This document shows, one piece after another, positions 27,775 to 36,320 of a stretch of DNA of 64,000 bases. The notes under the pieces are model-generated. The model had not been told where the DNA came from. It ran no database searches and saw only the letters and a program-made list of their open reading frames with translations. The stretch spans positions 1-64,000 of the forward strand of contig JAYPHU010000021.1 in assembly GCA_038127535.1 (NCBI GenBank). The letters run 5' to 3'. The stretch is from JAYPHU01 sp038127535. Lineage in GTDB: Bacteria > Pseudomonadota > Alphaproteobacteria > Rhodospirillales > UBA2165. The stretch's first letter is position 1; the number at the start of each line of letters is the position of its first letter. The translations under genes were made by a program, and so were the position numbers.

Positions 27775-28161
27775 GTGAATGACTTGGCGGAGTCAAAGAA
27801 CGAGGATGGCGCCCGCGTCGATATCGTGGCCGGCGCCGATCCTGAAATCTCAGCCGATAATGGGGATCAAAACCCCCAAGCAAAGGCCGTTGCGCTGCGC
27901 GAGGGGTCTCAAAGCGGCGCACACCCGCGCGTCCTCGCCAGCGGCCGGGGCGCTCTCGCCGAACAAATTCTCCAGATTGCCTGGGCGAACGACATCAAGG
28001 TCCGCGAGGATGCGGACCTTGTCGAAATTCTCTCCGCCATCGACGTGGATAGCGAAATTCCAATCGAGGCCTTCGCTGCCGTCGCGGAAATACTTTCATA
28101 CGTGTACCGGGCCAATGCCGGCCACATCAACCTAGAAGAACCGGAGGATTCAGCAGAATGA
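27775..28161 (+). CDS. FlhB C-terminal-domain-like protein (FlhX type)
   Basis: About 128 residues. After a non-conserved acidic N-terminus it matches the cytoplasmic domain of FlhB: PRVLASGRGALAEQILQIAW, VREDADLVEILSAIDVDSEI and AFAAVAEILSYVYRANA. It lacks membrane helices and the NPTH cleavage site. The start is uncertain: GTG 27775 is chosen because a CtrA box lies at 27710-27724; TTG 27727 would place the start right at the box. Such proteins can replace the cleaved FlhB fragment in export switching. It overlaps the next gene by 4 bp. Confidence 0.75.
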   Translation: MNDLAESKNEDGARVDIVAGADPEISADNGDQNPQAKAVALREGSQSGAHPRVLASGRGALAEQILQIAWANDIKVREDADLVEILSAIDVDSEIPIEAFAAVAEILSYVYRANAGHINLEEPEDSAE

Positions 28162-28433
28162 CTGATTACGGATTACAGGCACGAGCCGACGAAATCGTCT
28201 CCAACATCCAACGCAGTAGAGCCGCACTGGCAGGCGGCGCGCTGATCGACTTCACACCGCTGGAAGCGCAGGTCGCCGACTTTTTCGACGTGGTCGCGGA
28301 CGACGAGGTGCGGCTGGAGAACGTGGATAAAGATCAGTTGCACCGGACCCTGCAGGTGATCCTAGCCGGGCTGGAGTTGCTGGAAGGCGACGTCACCCGC
28401 CAGCAGGAAGAACTCGTCGCGGCCGAGGCCTAG
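28158..28433 (+). CDS. Small acidic protein of the flagellar export cluster
   Basis: A 91-residue acidic protein, probably all helical (DEIVSNIQRSRAALAGG, DQLHRTLQVILAGLELLEGD). No signal peptide or membrane segment. It overlaps the flhX-like gene by 4 bp and lies 35 bp before fliO, so it is co-expressed with export genes. Its size and charge suit an export chaperone or regulator, but I cannot assign a family. Confidence 0.65.
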   Translation: MTDYGLQARADEIVSNIQRSRAALAGGALIDFTPLEAQVADFFDVVADDEVRLENVDKDQLHRTLQVILAGLELLEGDVTRQQEELVAAEA

Positions 28434-28468
28434 TTCGTTACACCACCCGTATCCGGCAGGAAGAGCAC

Positions 28469-28825
28469 ATGGAAATAGATCTCGCCAGTTACATGAAGTT
28501 TTTATTCACGCTGTTGTTCGTCCTCGGATTGATCGGCGGGGCAGCCCTTCTTGCCAAACGGGCGGGGCTCGGCAACCGAGGCCCTGTGGTGAAGGGCCGC
28601 GGCAAGCGTCTGACGATTGTCGAGACGATGGCGCTGGATCCTAAACGCCGGGTCATCCTCATCAAACGCGATAATAAAGAGCACCTCCTGCTGCTAGGCA
28701 ATACCAATGAACAGGTGATCGAAAGCGGCTTGGACGCGCCGGAGATAGCGGTGACTGAGACCTCGGCAGGAAAGCCGCAAGGCGAGCCGTTCAAGATCGT
28801 TAACCCCTTCAAAGCCGCGAGTTAG
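28469..28825 (+). CDS. fliO: Flagellar biosynthesis protein FliO
   Basis: A 118-residue protein with one N-terminal membrane helix (MKFLFTLLFVLGLIGGAALL) and a small cytoplasmic beta domain with RLTIVETMALDPKRRVILIK and HLLLLGNTNEQVIESG, both FliO marks. FliO helps assemble the FliP ring. It lies 8 bp before fliP. Confidence 0.92.
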   Translation: MEIDLASYMKFLFTLLFVLGLIGGAALLAKRAGLGNRGPVVKGRGKRLTIVETMALDPKRRVILIKRDNKEHLLLLGNTNEQVIESGLDAPEIAVTETSAGKPQGEPFKIVNPFKAAS

Positions 28826-28833
28826 CCGACCTG

Positions 28834-29583
28834 ATGCGAAAGTCTTCCCTCTTCATCCGGGCTGTACTTGGCGGCGGCGCTCTGTTGCTGGCGATGACCG
28901 CGTCCGCAGGCGCCCAATCCTTCAACCTGGACCTGGGCGACGGCCCCTCGTCCACCGGCCGGATTATTCAGCTTTTCCTGCTGATCACGGTCCTCAGTCT
29001 GGCCCCATCCATCCTGATCATGGTGACTTCCTTCACCCGGATCGTAATTGTGTTGTCGTTTCTCAGGACCGCCATGGGCACGCAGCAAACGCCGCCCAAT
29101 CAGGTCCTGATGAGCTTGGCCCTGTTTCTGACCATGTTCATCATGATGCCGACCATGGAGCGATCCTGGGACGAAGGCATCCGTCCCTATATCGACAGTC
29201 AAATCGACGAGAAAGAAGCCTTCGCCAGGGCGAGTGCGCCGGTCCATGAATTCATGCGGAAATATGTCCGGGAGCAGGACCTGAAACTTTTCCTGGATGC
29301 GGCCAAGGAAGGCCCGGTGGCCACGCCGGAGGAGGTTCCGATTAAGGTCCTGATCCCGGCATTCATGATCAGCGAGCTCCGCCGAGCTTTCGAGATCGGC
29401 TTTCTGGTGTTCATTCCGTTCCTGGTCATCGACATGGTGGTCGCGTCGGTGCTGATGTCGATGGGCATGATGATGCTGCCGCCGATTATTATCGCGCTGC
29501 CGTTCAAGATCATTTTCTTCGTCTTGGTGGACGGCTGGTTCCTGATTGTCGGCAGCCTAATCCAAAGCTTCGGCACCAGGTGA
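28834..29583 (+). CDS. fliP: Flagellar export protein FliP
   Basis: A 249-residue membrane protein with a cleavable signal peptide (ending in SAGAQS) and four helices. Family motifs: LAPSILIMVTSFTRIVIVLS, GTQQTPPNQVLMSLALFLT and the C-terminal LPFKIIFFVLVDGW. FliP forms the core ring of the export gate with FliQ and FliR, which here lie 16 kb away in another operon. It ends the CtrA-box operon and converges with speE. Confidence 0.96.
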   Translation: MRKSSLFIRAVLGGGALLLAMTASAGAQSFNLDLGDGPSSTGRIIQLFLLITVLSLAPSILIMVTSFTRIVIVLSFLRTAMGTQQTPPNQVLMSLALFLTMFIMMPTMERSWDEGIRPYIDSQIDEKEAFARASAPVHEFMRKYVREQDLKLFLDAAKEGPVATPEEVPIKVLIPAFMISELRRAFEIGFLVFIPFLVIDMVVASVLMSMGMMMLPPIIIALPFKIIFFVLVDGWFLIVGSLIQSFGTR

Positions 29584-29601
29584 CGATCATCGGTCCACAA
29601 T

Positions 29602-30465
29602 TCAGGCGTTCATCAATTCACGGACATAGGGCGGCAGACTGAACGCCGCCTTATGCATGTCCGGTGAATAGTAGCGGGTCTGTAGCCCCGATGCCTCGAA
29701 CCGCCGCTGTAATTCTTCGGCACTTACCGATTTTAAGTCAGGATTATCTGACGCCCAGCCAAGCATCATGGTCCCGCCGATATAGGTCGGCACCACGGTT
29801 GCGTAAAAGCTTACGTCCTTGAAGACCGCGCCCAGGCGTTTGGCCGAATTTGTCACCTCTTCCGGCTGGGTAAACGGTACGCCATTTTGGGTAACCAGCA
29901 CCCCGCCCTCGGTCATGCAGCGACGGCAATCGGCATAAAACTGTTCGGTGAACAGCACCTCACCCGGCCCCAACGGATCGGTTGAATCGATGATGATCAC
30001 ATCGAACCGGTCATCGGTTTCGGCCGCATACTTGCAGCCGTCCGCGATCACCAAGTCACACCGGGGATCATCAAATGCACCGGTGCTCAGACTTGGCATA
30101 TACTCACGGCAGAGATCGACGACCGAGCGATCAATCTCGACCATGCGGGCGAGTTCAACCGACTTGTGGCGAAGCACTTCCCGCAGGACGCCGCCGTCAC
30201 CACCGCCGATGATCAGGACCCGCTTGGCCGCGCCGTGGCCGAAGACCGGCACATGGGCAATCATCTCGTGGTAAATGAATTCGTCTTTTTCAGTTGTCTG
30301 AATAATGCCGTCCAGGGCCAACACCCGTCCGAACATGGGCGTGTCAAAGATCACCAAATCCTGGTGTTCCGATTTTTCCTGATAGATCAGTTCGGTGATC
30401 CTGAAACGCTGGGCATAGCCTTGATCCCGCCATTCGGCGTAGAGCGTTTCGTCGAACCAACTCAA
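29602..30465 (-). CDS. speE: Spermidine synthase
   Basis: A 287-residue aminopropyltransferase that makes spermidine from putrescine and decarboxylated SAM. Motifs: DTPMFGRVLALDGIIQTTE, LIIGGGDGGVLREVLRH, and the catalytic Asp in IIDSTDPLGPGE. The start codon is TTG 30465, whose TG overlaps the speD TGA (TTGA), so translation is coupled. Membrane segments absent. Confidence 0.95.
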   Translation of the reverse strand: MSWFDETLYAEWRDQGYAQRFRITELIYQEKSEHQDLVIFDTPMFGRVLALDGIIQTTEKDEFIYHEMIAHVPVFGHGAAKRVLIIGGGDGGVLREVLRHKSVELARMVEIDRSVVDLCREYMPSLSTGAFDDPRCDLVIADGCKYAAETDDRFDVIIIDSTDPLGPGEVLFTEQFYADCRRCMTEGGVLVTQNGVPFTQPEEVTNSAKRLGAVFKDVSFYATVVPTYIGGTMMLGWASDNPDLKSVSAEELQRRFEASGLQTRYYSPDMHKAAFSLPPYVRELMNA

Positions 30466-30926
30466 CGCAACTGGCCCCGCCGTTGCTCCGTCAGTTCGAT
30501 CGAGTTCGGCTGGAAGGCGGCTTCCAAGACCGGCACCGATTTCTGCGGGTCACACTCACCGCACATGAAAATATCAATTGCCGCGAACGCCCGTTCGGGC
30601 CAGGTATGAATACTGATGTGGGACTCGGCGAGGACCAGAACACCGGACACGCCGCCATTTTCGGTAAATTGCTTTAGGTGAACGTGAAGGATTGTGGCGT
30701 CCGCCGCAGTGGCGGCATCACACAAGGCTTTTTCGATGACGCCGATATCTGTCAGGTTGATCGTACCCCACATATCAACAAGCAGGTGCGTACCGGCAAA
30801 CCTCACGCCGTCTTTCTCGACAAAATAGTCGTTGAGACCGATTTCCACCGGTTCAGGAGGGAACGAGTGTTCCAAGATTTCCTGATCGGCAGGATCCCTC
30901 AATTCGTCCATATACTGTACCCACAA
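30462..30926 (-). CDS. speD: S-adenosylmethionine decarboxylase proenzyme
   Basis: A 154-residue SpeD (ATG 30911 is an alternative start, MDELRDPADQEI). The self-cleavage site is in LVLAESHISIHTWPE, where the Ser after AE (about residue 102) becomes the pyruvoyl group; AIDIFMCGECDPQK follows. It has an N-terminal extension of about 40 residues compared with minimal SpeD proteins. It supplies decarboxylated SAM to SpeE, encoded by the next, overlapping gene. Confidence 0.94.
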   Translation of the reverse strand: MWVQYMDELRDPADQEILEHSFPPEPVEIGLNDYFVEKDGVRFAGTHLLVDMWGTINLTDIGVIEKALCDAATAADATILHVHLKQFTENGGVSGVLVLAESHISIHTWPERAFAAIDIFMCGECDPQKSVPVLEAAFQPNSIELTEQRRGQLR

Positions 30927-31018
30927 AAAACTCGACGGAGCGGGTTTTTAAACCTTCCGCTGGACAGTGCAAGTGATTTTTTAGGGTGGGAGAAAAATGC
31001 GAGGCGCGGGCGAAAACC

Positions 31019-34000
31019 CTAGTTCAACTGGCTCAGGTTACCCTCTTTCATTCGCTTCTTGTATTCGGCCATGAACGAGGCAAAATTTGATACCGTTTCG
31101 ATTGTTCCGGCTACTTGGCGGTAATCGGTCAAGCCGATGGAATCCGGGCTTGAGATCAGATTGAACGCATCCTTATAACGGGTGGCGTTCATGGCCTGGC
31201 CGAACGCTTCACGTAACTTCAAGGTGCCCCGTTGGTTTTTCCCAAGCGCTTGAATAACCGCCATATTCAATACATAGAGCGCTTGGAGGTCGTCCAGTTT
31301 CTCGCCGGGATTGGCTCCGACGGTGGCGAGAATGCGTTTGAATACTTGAGCGGCGTTGCCCCAGTCCTTGGCCTTCCAATAGACCTCGACCTTCAACCGG
31401 TCCGCTTGCAGGCTTTCATCATCCTCGAGAAGCACGATGGCTTCGGGTCCGCGGCCTTGGTCGACGAGCGCGCGGCCCATGAGAAGCCGGCGTTCATTGA
31501 TCAACTCCAGTGGCAAGTCGGGCGCCTCGGATTTCTTAAGGGCGTCGGCCGCCATCGCAGGCTCCCTGTTCAACAGCCTAACCGTCGCCAGTCTCGCGCC
31601 GACCCGGGCTTTCAGTTCGCCCTTCAACCGGAAATTGACTTGCTGGCGAAGAAGTTTCGCCGCCCGATCCAACAAGTCCACCTGCGCCAGACGGTCGGCA
31701 AGTTTGCGTATCATTTCATCTCCCCGCTCACCCGGTGGGGTCAGCTCTTTGAACTCGTCGTACAAGGCGATGGCGCGCACCGGCGGCATCTTGTCAGCAG
31801 CGTCGTTTAGATAGAGGTCCATGAATACGCCGGCCATTTCCTGAGTGACATCCGGCGCCGCCGGATTGTTCGGGAAGTAGGCGGCGGCGGAACGGAGGGT
31901 GCGCAGACCGTTCCGGTAATCCCCGACATCCAGGTAGAGACGTCCGAGACGGCGCAGTAAATCAAATTCGAAATCGCCGCCGCGCCAGGAGAATCGCAAT
32001 TTTTCGAGCTCCTCAATCGCGTCTTTCGGCTTAATCTTATCCAACTGCAGCAGCAGGTCCGCCCGAAGTACGATGGAATTCACGATACTCGGCCGGTGTT
32101 CACCTTCGGCTGCCGCTTTCCATGCTTCAATCGCCCCGTCGAAGTTGCCGGCCAGCTTCTGCAGTTTGCCCTCCAACAGGGCAAGCTGATCAACTTCCTT
32201 GGGTGTCGGCTCTTCCTCACTGACCACGCGCAGGAAATCAGTCGCGAACTCGAGATCGCCCGCCGCGACACCGGCGTCGGCAATCAAAAGCCCCAAGGGC
32301 GTTTTCAACCGTTTGGGATAGGACCGGATGATCCTACCGGTGCCCTTTAAGGTTGGCGCCGCCTCGACCAAATTACCTTGGCTCGCCCGATTGATCGCCC
32401 GCCAGAGCTGCCCCTCGTCTGAACCGTTTAATGTGTCGTGCTTTAAATCCTCGTGCGCGTCGTCATAGCGTTCCATCAGGACATTGGTCATGCCCCGCAA
32501 AAGCCGGAACTGAGGCGTGCCTTCGAGGGCTGTATTGTCCTTGTACATCCGGTCCACCACGCCGGCGGCTTCGTAAGCAAAGTTCTGCCCAATGAGATAG
32601 ATGGCGTAGTCCTGCCGGGCCGCCTGCTTGGCGCTGCCTCTCGCCGCCGCGACTTTGTCCAGCAGTTCCTGGCGGCGGCTGCGGAACGTGGTCATACCCT
32701 CACGGCGCGCCTCCCGCCAGACAACGGGTTTAAAAATGCGCTTCACCGAACTGATGTTGGCGATCTTAGCATTCGCCGTCAGCTTGGGGGACGAAGGCGA
32801 GATGGTCATCTTGGAGACGCTTGATACCTCCACGCCCTGGGTCGAGGGCCTGATCCGGATGTCGTCGACCTTGGGCTGAAACACCACCCCTTGCGCCGTC
32901 GGCAGAATTCGCAGCTGGGGATATTCGTGTTTCTTATTGATGCCGTGGGAGAAGTTGGTTATCGGCACCACTACAAGATTGTCGCCGACTTCGGCGTCGT
33001 GGAAAGCCAAAGCCTCCCCTGCTTGCGGAATGGGGATGTACAGCCGGGGGCCGGTTTGGGAGTCTGGTTGGGATTGCACCTGGATCGGGGTCTGAGGCGC
33101 AAGCTGCTGCTGCTTGAAATCAAATATCCAGGCATTGCCGTCCCGGCGAACCGTGGGATTGACGCCGGGGGCGGTGACCAGCCGCAAAAATGTCCCGCGC
33201 GGTGCGGAAAACTGATTGGCGGAGAGCAGCGTGCCGGCGCCCTGAGCCATGATCTGGCGGGTATCAAAATTCTGCGCCCTATCGAACACCAGCCAAAGGA
33301 TTCCAGCGCGGCGAAAGACGGCGGCCGCTACCGAATCCTGGAAGTCCAGGCGCACCGAACCATTGCCGCCCCCTGCGCCAGTCGCCGGCGGTTGGGCCTG
33401 AGGCGCTGGCGCTGGTGGTGGCGACGCATCTGCCGTTCTTGGCTCGGGGTTGGGCGCGGGACTTGATGGGGTGTTGGCTGCGGGCGCAGCGGAAGCTGCA
33501 GCTTGAGCCGGTGCGGTAACGGGCGCCAATGTCACCGGGCCGGCAGAAGTGTTTGCCTGTTGGGTCTGCTGAGCCAGTGCGGGCGCGGCGGCGGCCTGAC
33601 GCACCTGGGGCGGTTTGAGCGACGCCGGCGGCGGGCCATTCGCGTCATTCGCACCCGTCGGATTGAATACGTCAACGACGATCTTTGCACCGCTGCGGAA
33701 ATGACGAAGCCGGGAGGTGGACGGAATCTTTAGGACCACGGTTGTGCCGTCGCCGGTCACCACACTGTCTGCGCCGGCCACGTTCCCCAAACCGCGGCGG
33801 TTCAACGGGGCGACTGCGACGTTCGCCCGCCGTTTGAAGTTAATACTGGCCCGGGTTCCTTGCCGGTCGACGCTGTAATCGACATTTTTAACCCAATCGA
33901 AGACAACCCGGCCATATTGAGGATGAGCGCCGGTGCGTACGCCCACCTTTTCAGACACATTGGCCGGCGGGCTTAAGTCGATAAGATTAACCGTCACCAC

Positions 34001-34348
34001 GTTTCCGCGTGCGTTGTAATTGAAGTCAAATTCGCCTTTGAGCGGGAAGGTGACCACCCTGCCCCCGCCGCTCAAGCTTGGACGGCTGATATAATCAGAG
34101 AGCGCGCCGGGCAGGCCGGCAAAATTGGATTCCACCGGACGGGTGAACTGGACGACCAGTTGCCGGCCGGTGATCCGCGCGACAAACGGCACCGGCGCCG
34201 GCCAGGTAAAGGTCAGCCGTCCCACGCCGTCGCCCTTGGTTCCCCGAATCGTCACCGGGTCCGCCAGGGCGGCCGAGCTTATCCCGATCACGGCAATTGC
34301 CCCGATGAGCACTGCTCTCAGCCAGTTATGTCCGTGCATGACACCCAT
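31019..34348 (-). CDS. Large secreted TPR protein of the flagellar motor operon
   Basis: 1109 residues. A signal peptide (LIGAIAVIGISSAALA) is followed by an N-terminal beta-rich part with repeated units such as GRVVFDWVKNVDYSVDRQG (to about 230), a Pro/Ala/Gln-rich linker (about 235-330), another beta-rich segment and a helical TPR half (about 540-1109) with LLEGKLQKLAGNFDGAIEAW and FDLLRRLGRLYLDVGDYRNG. It follows motB by 5 bp and ends the fliL-to-TPR operon. Similar large TPR proteins occur next to motB-type genes in Rhodospirillales. A role in motor or peptidoglycan anchoring in the periplasm is an inference from place and secretion. Confidence 0.75.
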   Translation of the reverse strand: MGVMHGHNWLRAVLIGAIAVIGISSAALADPVTIRGTKGDGVGRLTFTWPAPVPFVARITGRQLVVQFTRPVESNFAGLPGALSDYISRPSLSGGGRVVTFPLKGEFDFNYNARGNVVTVNLIDLSPPANVSEKVGVRTGAHPQYGRVVFDWVKNVDYSVDRQGTRASINFKRRANVAVAPLNRRGLGNVAGADSVVTGDGTTVVLKIPSTSRLRHFRSGAKIVVDVFNPTGANDANGPPPASLKPPQVRQAAAAPALAQQTQQANTSAGPVTLAPVTAPAQAAASAAPAANTPSSPAPNPEPRTADASPPPAPAPQAQPPATGAGGGNGSVRLDFQDSVAAAVFRRAGILWLVFDRAQNFDTRQIMAQGAGTLLSANQFSAPRGTFLRLVTAPGVNPTVRRDGNAWIFDFKQQQLAPQTPIQVQSQPDSQTGPRLYIPIPQAGEALAFHDAEVGDNLVVVPITNFSHGINKKHEYPQLRILPTAQGVVFQPKVDDIRIRPSTQGVEVSSVSKMTISPSSPKLTANAKIANISSVKRIFKPVVWREARREGMTTFRSRRQELLDKVAAARGSAKQAARQDYAIYLIGQNFAYEAAGVVDRMYKDNTALEGTPQFRLLRGMTNVLMERYDDAHEDLKHDTLNGSDEGQLWRAINRASQGNLVEAAPTLKGTGRIIRSYPKRLKTPLGLLIADAGVAAGDLEFATDFLRVVSEEEPTPKEVDQLALLEGKLQKLAGNFDGAIEAWKAAAEGEHRPSIVNSIVLRADLLLQLDKIKPKDAIEELEKLRFSWRGGDFEFDLLRRLGRLYLDVGDYRNGLRTLRSAAAYFPNNPAAPDVTQEMAGVFMDLYLNDAADKMPPVRAIALYDEFKELTPPGERGDEMIRKLADRLAQVDLLDRAAKLLRQQVNFRLKGELKARVGARLATVRLLNREPAMAADALKKSEAPDLPLELINERRLLMGRALVDQGRGPEAIVLLEDDESLQADRLKVEVYWKAKDWGNAAQVFKRILATVGANPGEKLDDLQALYVLNMAVIQALGKNQRGTLKLREAFGQAMNATRYKDAFNLISSPDSIGLTDYRQVAGTIETVSNFASFMAEYKKRMKEGNLSQLN

Positions 34349-34353
34349 TGCGC

Positions 34354-35052
34354 TTATCCACCGTTGGATTTTATCACAATATCAATTCCGCGGGACAGTG
34401 TTCGGCGTCGTTCTTCTGGCAATTCTCTCAAAGCCGACGAGCGGGACCGTCCATACCCGAAGCTCAATATATCCTCGGTATAGTCGGCTTTGGTTAATTC
34501 ATTCGCAACGGCGATGGCGCGGGCCAGAGAAAGTTCCCAGTCGGACGCATAGGCCTTACCGGCAAAATCATCCTCTTCCGAATAGCCGTTGACGCCGAGC
34601 TCATTGTCGATATGTCGCAAACCGCCGCCCAGATTGAATAGCGCCTGGCGCGCCGGCTCGGTCGGTGTGGCGCTGCCGGGCGCGAACATCAGTTGGCCGG
34701 GCAGAGAGACAATGATCCAGTCATCCAAATAAACAATTGGGCTGCCTTTCAGCAGCTGATCCTGCTTAAGCTTGGTGTCCGCGACGGCGTAGAGATATTC
34801 CAGATTGATCGCACGCTTGCGAAAAACGTTGGCGATGTTGTATTCCGCCGTCGGGACGACGATCACGACATCCTTGGCCGGGTTGAGCATTTGCGAGAGC
34901 ACGTCGATCATTTCCTTCCAACGGTCGAACTTTACGTTCGATACGGAAAACAGCATGACGAAAAAGGTCAGCAACAGCGCCACCACATCGGTAAAGATGA
35001 TCAGCCAGGTATTGCTGATAGCGGTAGCCGAAAGATTTTTTTGCGTCGCCAT
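34354..35052 (-). CDS. motB: MotB-type flagellar motor/OmpA-like protein
   Basis: A 232-residue protein with one N-terminal membrane helix holding the key Asp of MotB stators (IIFTDVVALLLTFFVMLFSV, Asp22), a linker and an OmpA-like peptidoglycan-binding domain (LPGQLMFAPGSATPTEPARQ, then DWELSLARAIAVANEL and ILSFGYGRSRS). It is intact. No motA-like gene is found in the window. The operon also holds the remains of a second MotB-like gene directly upstream, so this may be the accessory one of a former pair. Confidence 0.85.
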   Translation of the reverse strand: MATQKNLSATAISNTWLIIFTDVVALLLTFFVMLFSVSNVKFDRWKEMIDVLSQMLNPAKDVVIVVPTAEYNIANVFRKRAINLEYLYAVADTKLKQDQLLKGSPIVYLDDWIIVSLPGQLMFAPGSATPTEPARQALFNLGGGLRHIDNELGVNGYSEEDDFAGKAYASDWELSLARAIAVANELTKADYTEDILSFGYGRSRSSALRELPEERRRTLSRGIDIVIKSNGG

Positions 35053-35058
35053 AGCCGC

Positions 35059-35487
35059 CTACTCCTCCCCCGCGTCCGCATCGGGGTCGAACAGGCGGTC
35101 GTAATATTCACCGACTTCATTGGGCGAGCGGATATAGAACCACAGAGTGACCTTGTCCGGATTTCCCTTGCGGATACCGATGGACACGGTATCCGGCGGC
35201 ACACCAAGAGCCAACATGCCGCGGACGAACGCGCCGGCGCCGGCCATCTGAATAGTCTGTTCGCTGGGTATCAAGGTGTTGGGCTTGTCCTCGCTGCCGA
35301 TAATAAACTCCATACCGAAGTGAAAGCCGAGGCGGGACGGCTGCTCAGCGAAGATATGATACGGTCGACCAAGGGAATATTAGCCTTCCGGACCTCCGTC
35401 GAATCCGGCAGGAAAAGGGAATCGGCTGCGATAATCGCTTCCATCAGCCGGCCCGGCTGGACAATCTCAACATTCTCGACACCGATG
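35059..35487 (-). pseudogene. Remnant of a MotB/OmpA-like gene (C-terminal half only, frameshifted)
   Basis: From about 35487 the frame inherited from cheZ reads VEIVQPGRLMEAIIAADSLF and STEVRKANIPLVDRIISSLS, an OmpA-like start similar to that of the next gene (LPGQLMFAPGS). At about 35330 the homology moves to another frame, QPSRLGFHFGMEFIIGSED, then AGAFVRGMLALGVPPDTVSI and DKVTLWFYIR, ending at 35059. So an N-terminal membrane helix is missing and a frameshift is present. The old frame runs on to a stop at 35271. An ATG at 35313 could start an 84-residue fragment, but it would have no stator helix. Confidence 0.7.
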
Positions 35488-35810
35488 GTCGTCGCCATGA
35501 TTTCGTGGGTGGCGGCTTCCGTGGCCGCCACGATCGCGTCCAATTCATCGCTAGAGGACGGCAGCAGCTCGTTTTTCACGTCGACCGGCCTTAGCGCGGC
35601 GATGTCGCGGCGCGCGCCTTCGATATATTCAGAGAGGATTTGAAGTTCCGAGACGATTCCCGGATCGTTCGCGGAAGACAGTTTCAGCGCCGCGCCGACG
35701 GTCTGTTAAACGATTTTGGCGATACTATCGATCTTAATAGTACCGCCGTCCCGTTTTTCGATTTCAGCCAGCTTTTTCTTGAGCCGGGTTGTTCTATTAG
35801 CCGCCGCCAT
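35488..35810 (-). pseudogene. cheZ: cheZ remnant: early stop and loss of the catalytic half
   Basis: From ATG 35810 the frame reads MAAANRTTRLKKKLAEIEKR, then DSIAKIV, a TAA at 35706-35708 (codon 35), then QTVGAALKLSSANDPG and EYIEGARRDIAALRPVDVKN, DELDAIVAATEAATHEIM. This is the N-terminal part of an alphaproteobacterial CheZ, the phosphatase of CheY-P. The half with the catalytic Gln (the FQDLTGQ-like region) is missing, because the frame passes at about 35480-35500 into a MotB-like OmpA domain. Two lesions, nonsense plus deletion fusion, make function unlikely. Confidence 0.75.
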
Positions 35811-35820
35811 GGAGTTGGCC

Positions 35821-36210
35821 TTAGAAGTCGCCGAGCACGCTCACCATTTTGGACTTGAGGGTTTCGGCATTGAACGGTTTCACGATGTAGTTGGACACCC
35901 CGGCTTCTTTTGCCGCGATCACGTTTTCGGACTTACTTTCAGCCGTCACCATATTGAAGGGAATGTTATTGAGAGACGCATCACCACGCACTTCCCGGAG
36001 AAGCTGGATACCGGTCATCGGCTCCATATTCCAGTCAGAGATGATTAAGCCCCAATCACTGTCTTACTTGAATTTCAAAAGGGCCGACTGTCCGTCGCTG
36101 GCCTCTTCAACGTTGTTAAAGTTCAACTGCTTCAACAGTTTCCGCACAATGCGCGTCATCATATTGTAATCGTCCACGATCAACACGCGCATATTGGTAT
36201 CAACAGCCAT
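35821..36210 (-). pseudogene. cheY: cheY with an in-frame TAA before the phosphoacceptor
   Basis: From ATG 36210: MRVLIVDDYNMMTRIVRKLL with the acidic pair Asp13-Asp14, EEASDGQSALLKFK, then TAA (36064-36066, codon 49), then DSDWGLIISDWNMEPMTG with the phosphoacceptor Asp59, VTAESKSENV and YIVKPFNAETL with the conserved Lys. Without the stop it would be a perfect 129-residue CheY. One base change (for example GAA to TAA) explains it. Re-initiation at Met63 would leave a fragment without the phosphoacceptor. It lies in the fliL-fliM operon next to the cheZ relic. Confidence 0.85.
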
Positions 36211-36320
36211 CGGTCACTCCATTGTTACCGGACGCGATTTCTGCGCCCTTTATCAAGAAAATTAAGCCATCAGGCATAAATAGGGATTTAACCTGTTCTT
36301 TTACAGGTTATTTTTTCGAA

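Noticed and set aside
6883..36066. Recoding of stop codons (several homologous frames are crossed by TAG, TAA or TGA)
   Set aside because: All three stops end intact genes here (for example TAG for flgF and flgE-like genes, TAA for flagellin, TGA for speD and fliP), and the interrupted frames use all three stops at non-equivalent residues. Decay or sequence error explains it better.
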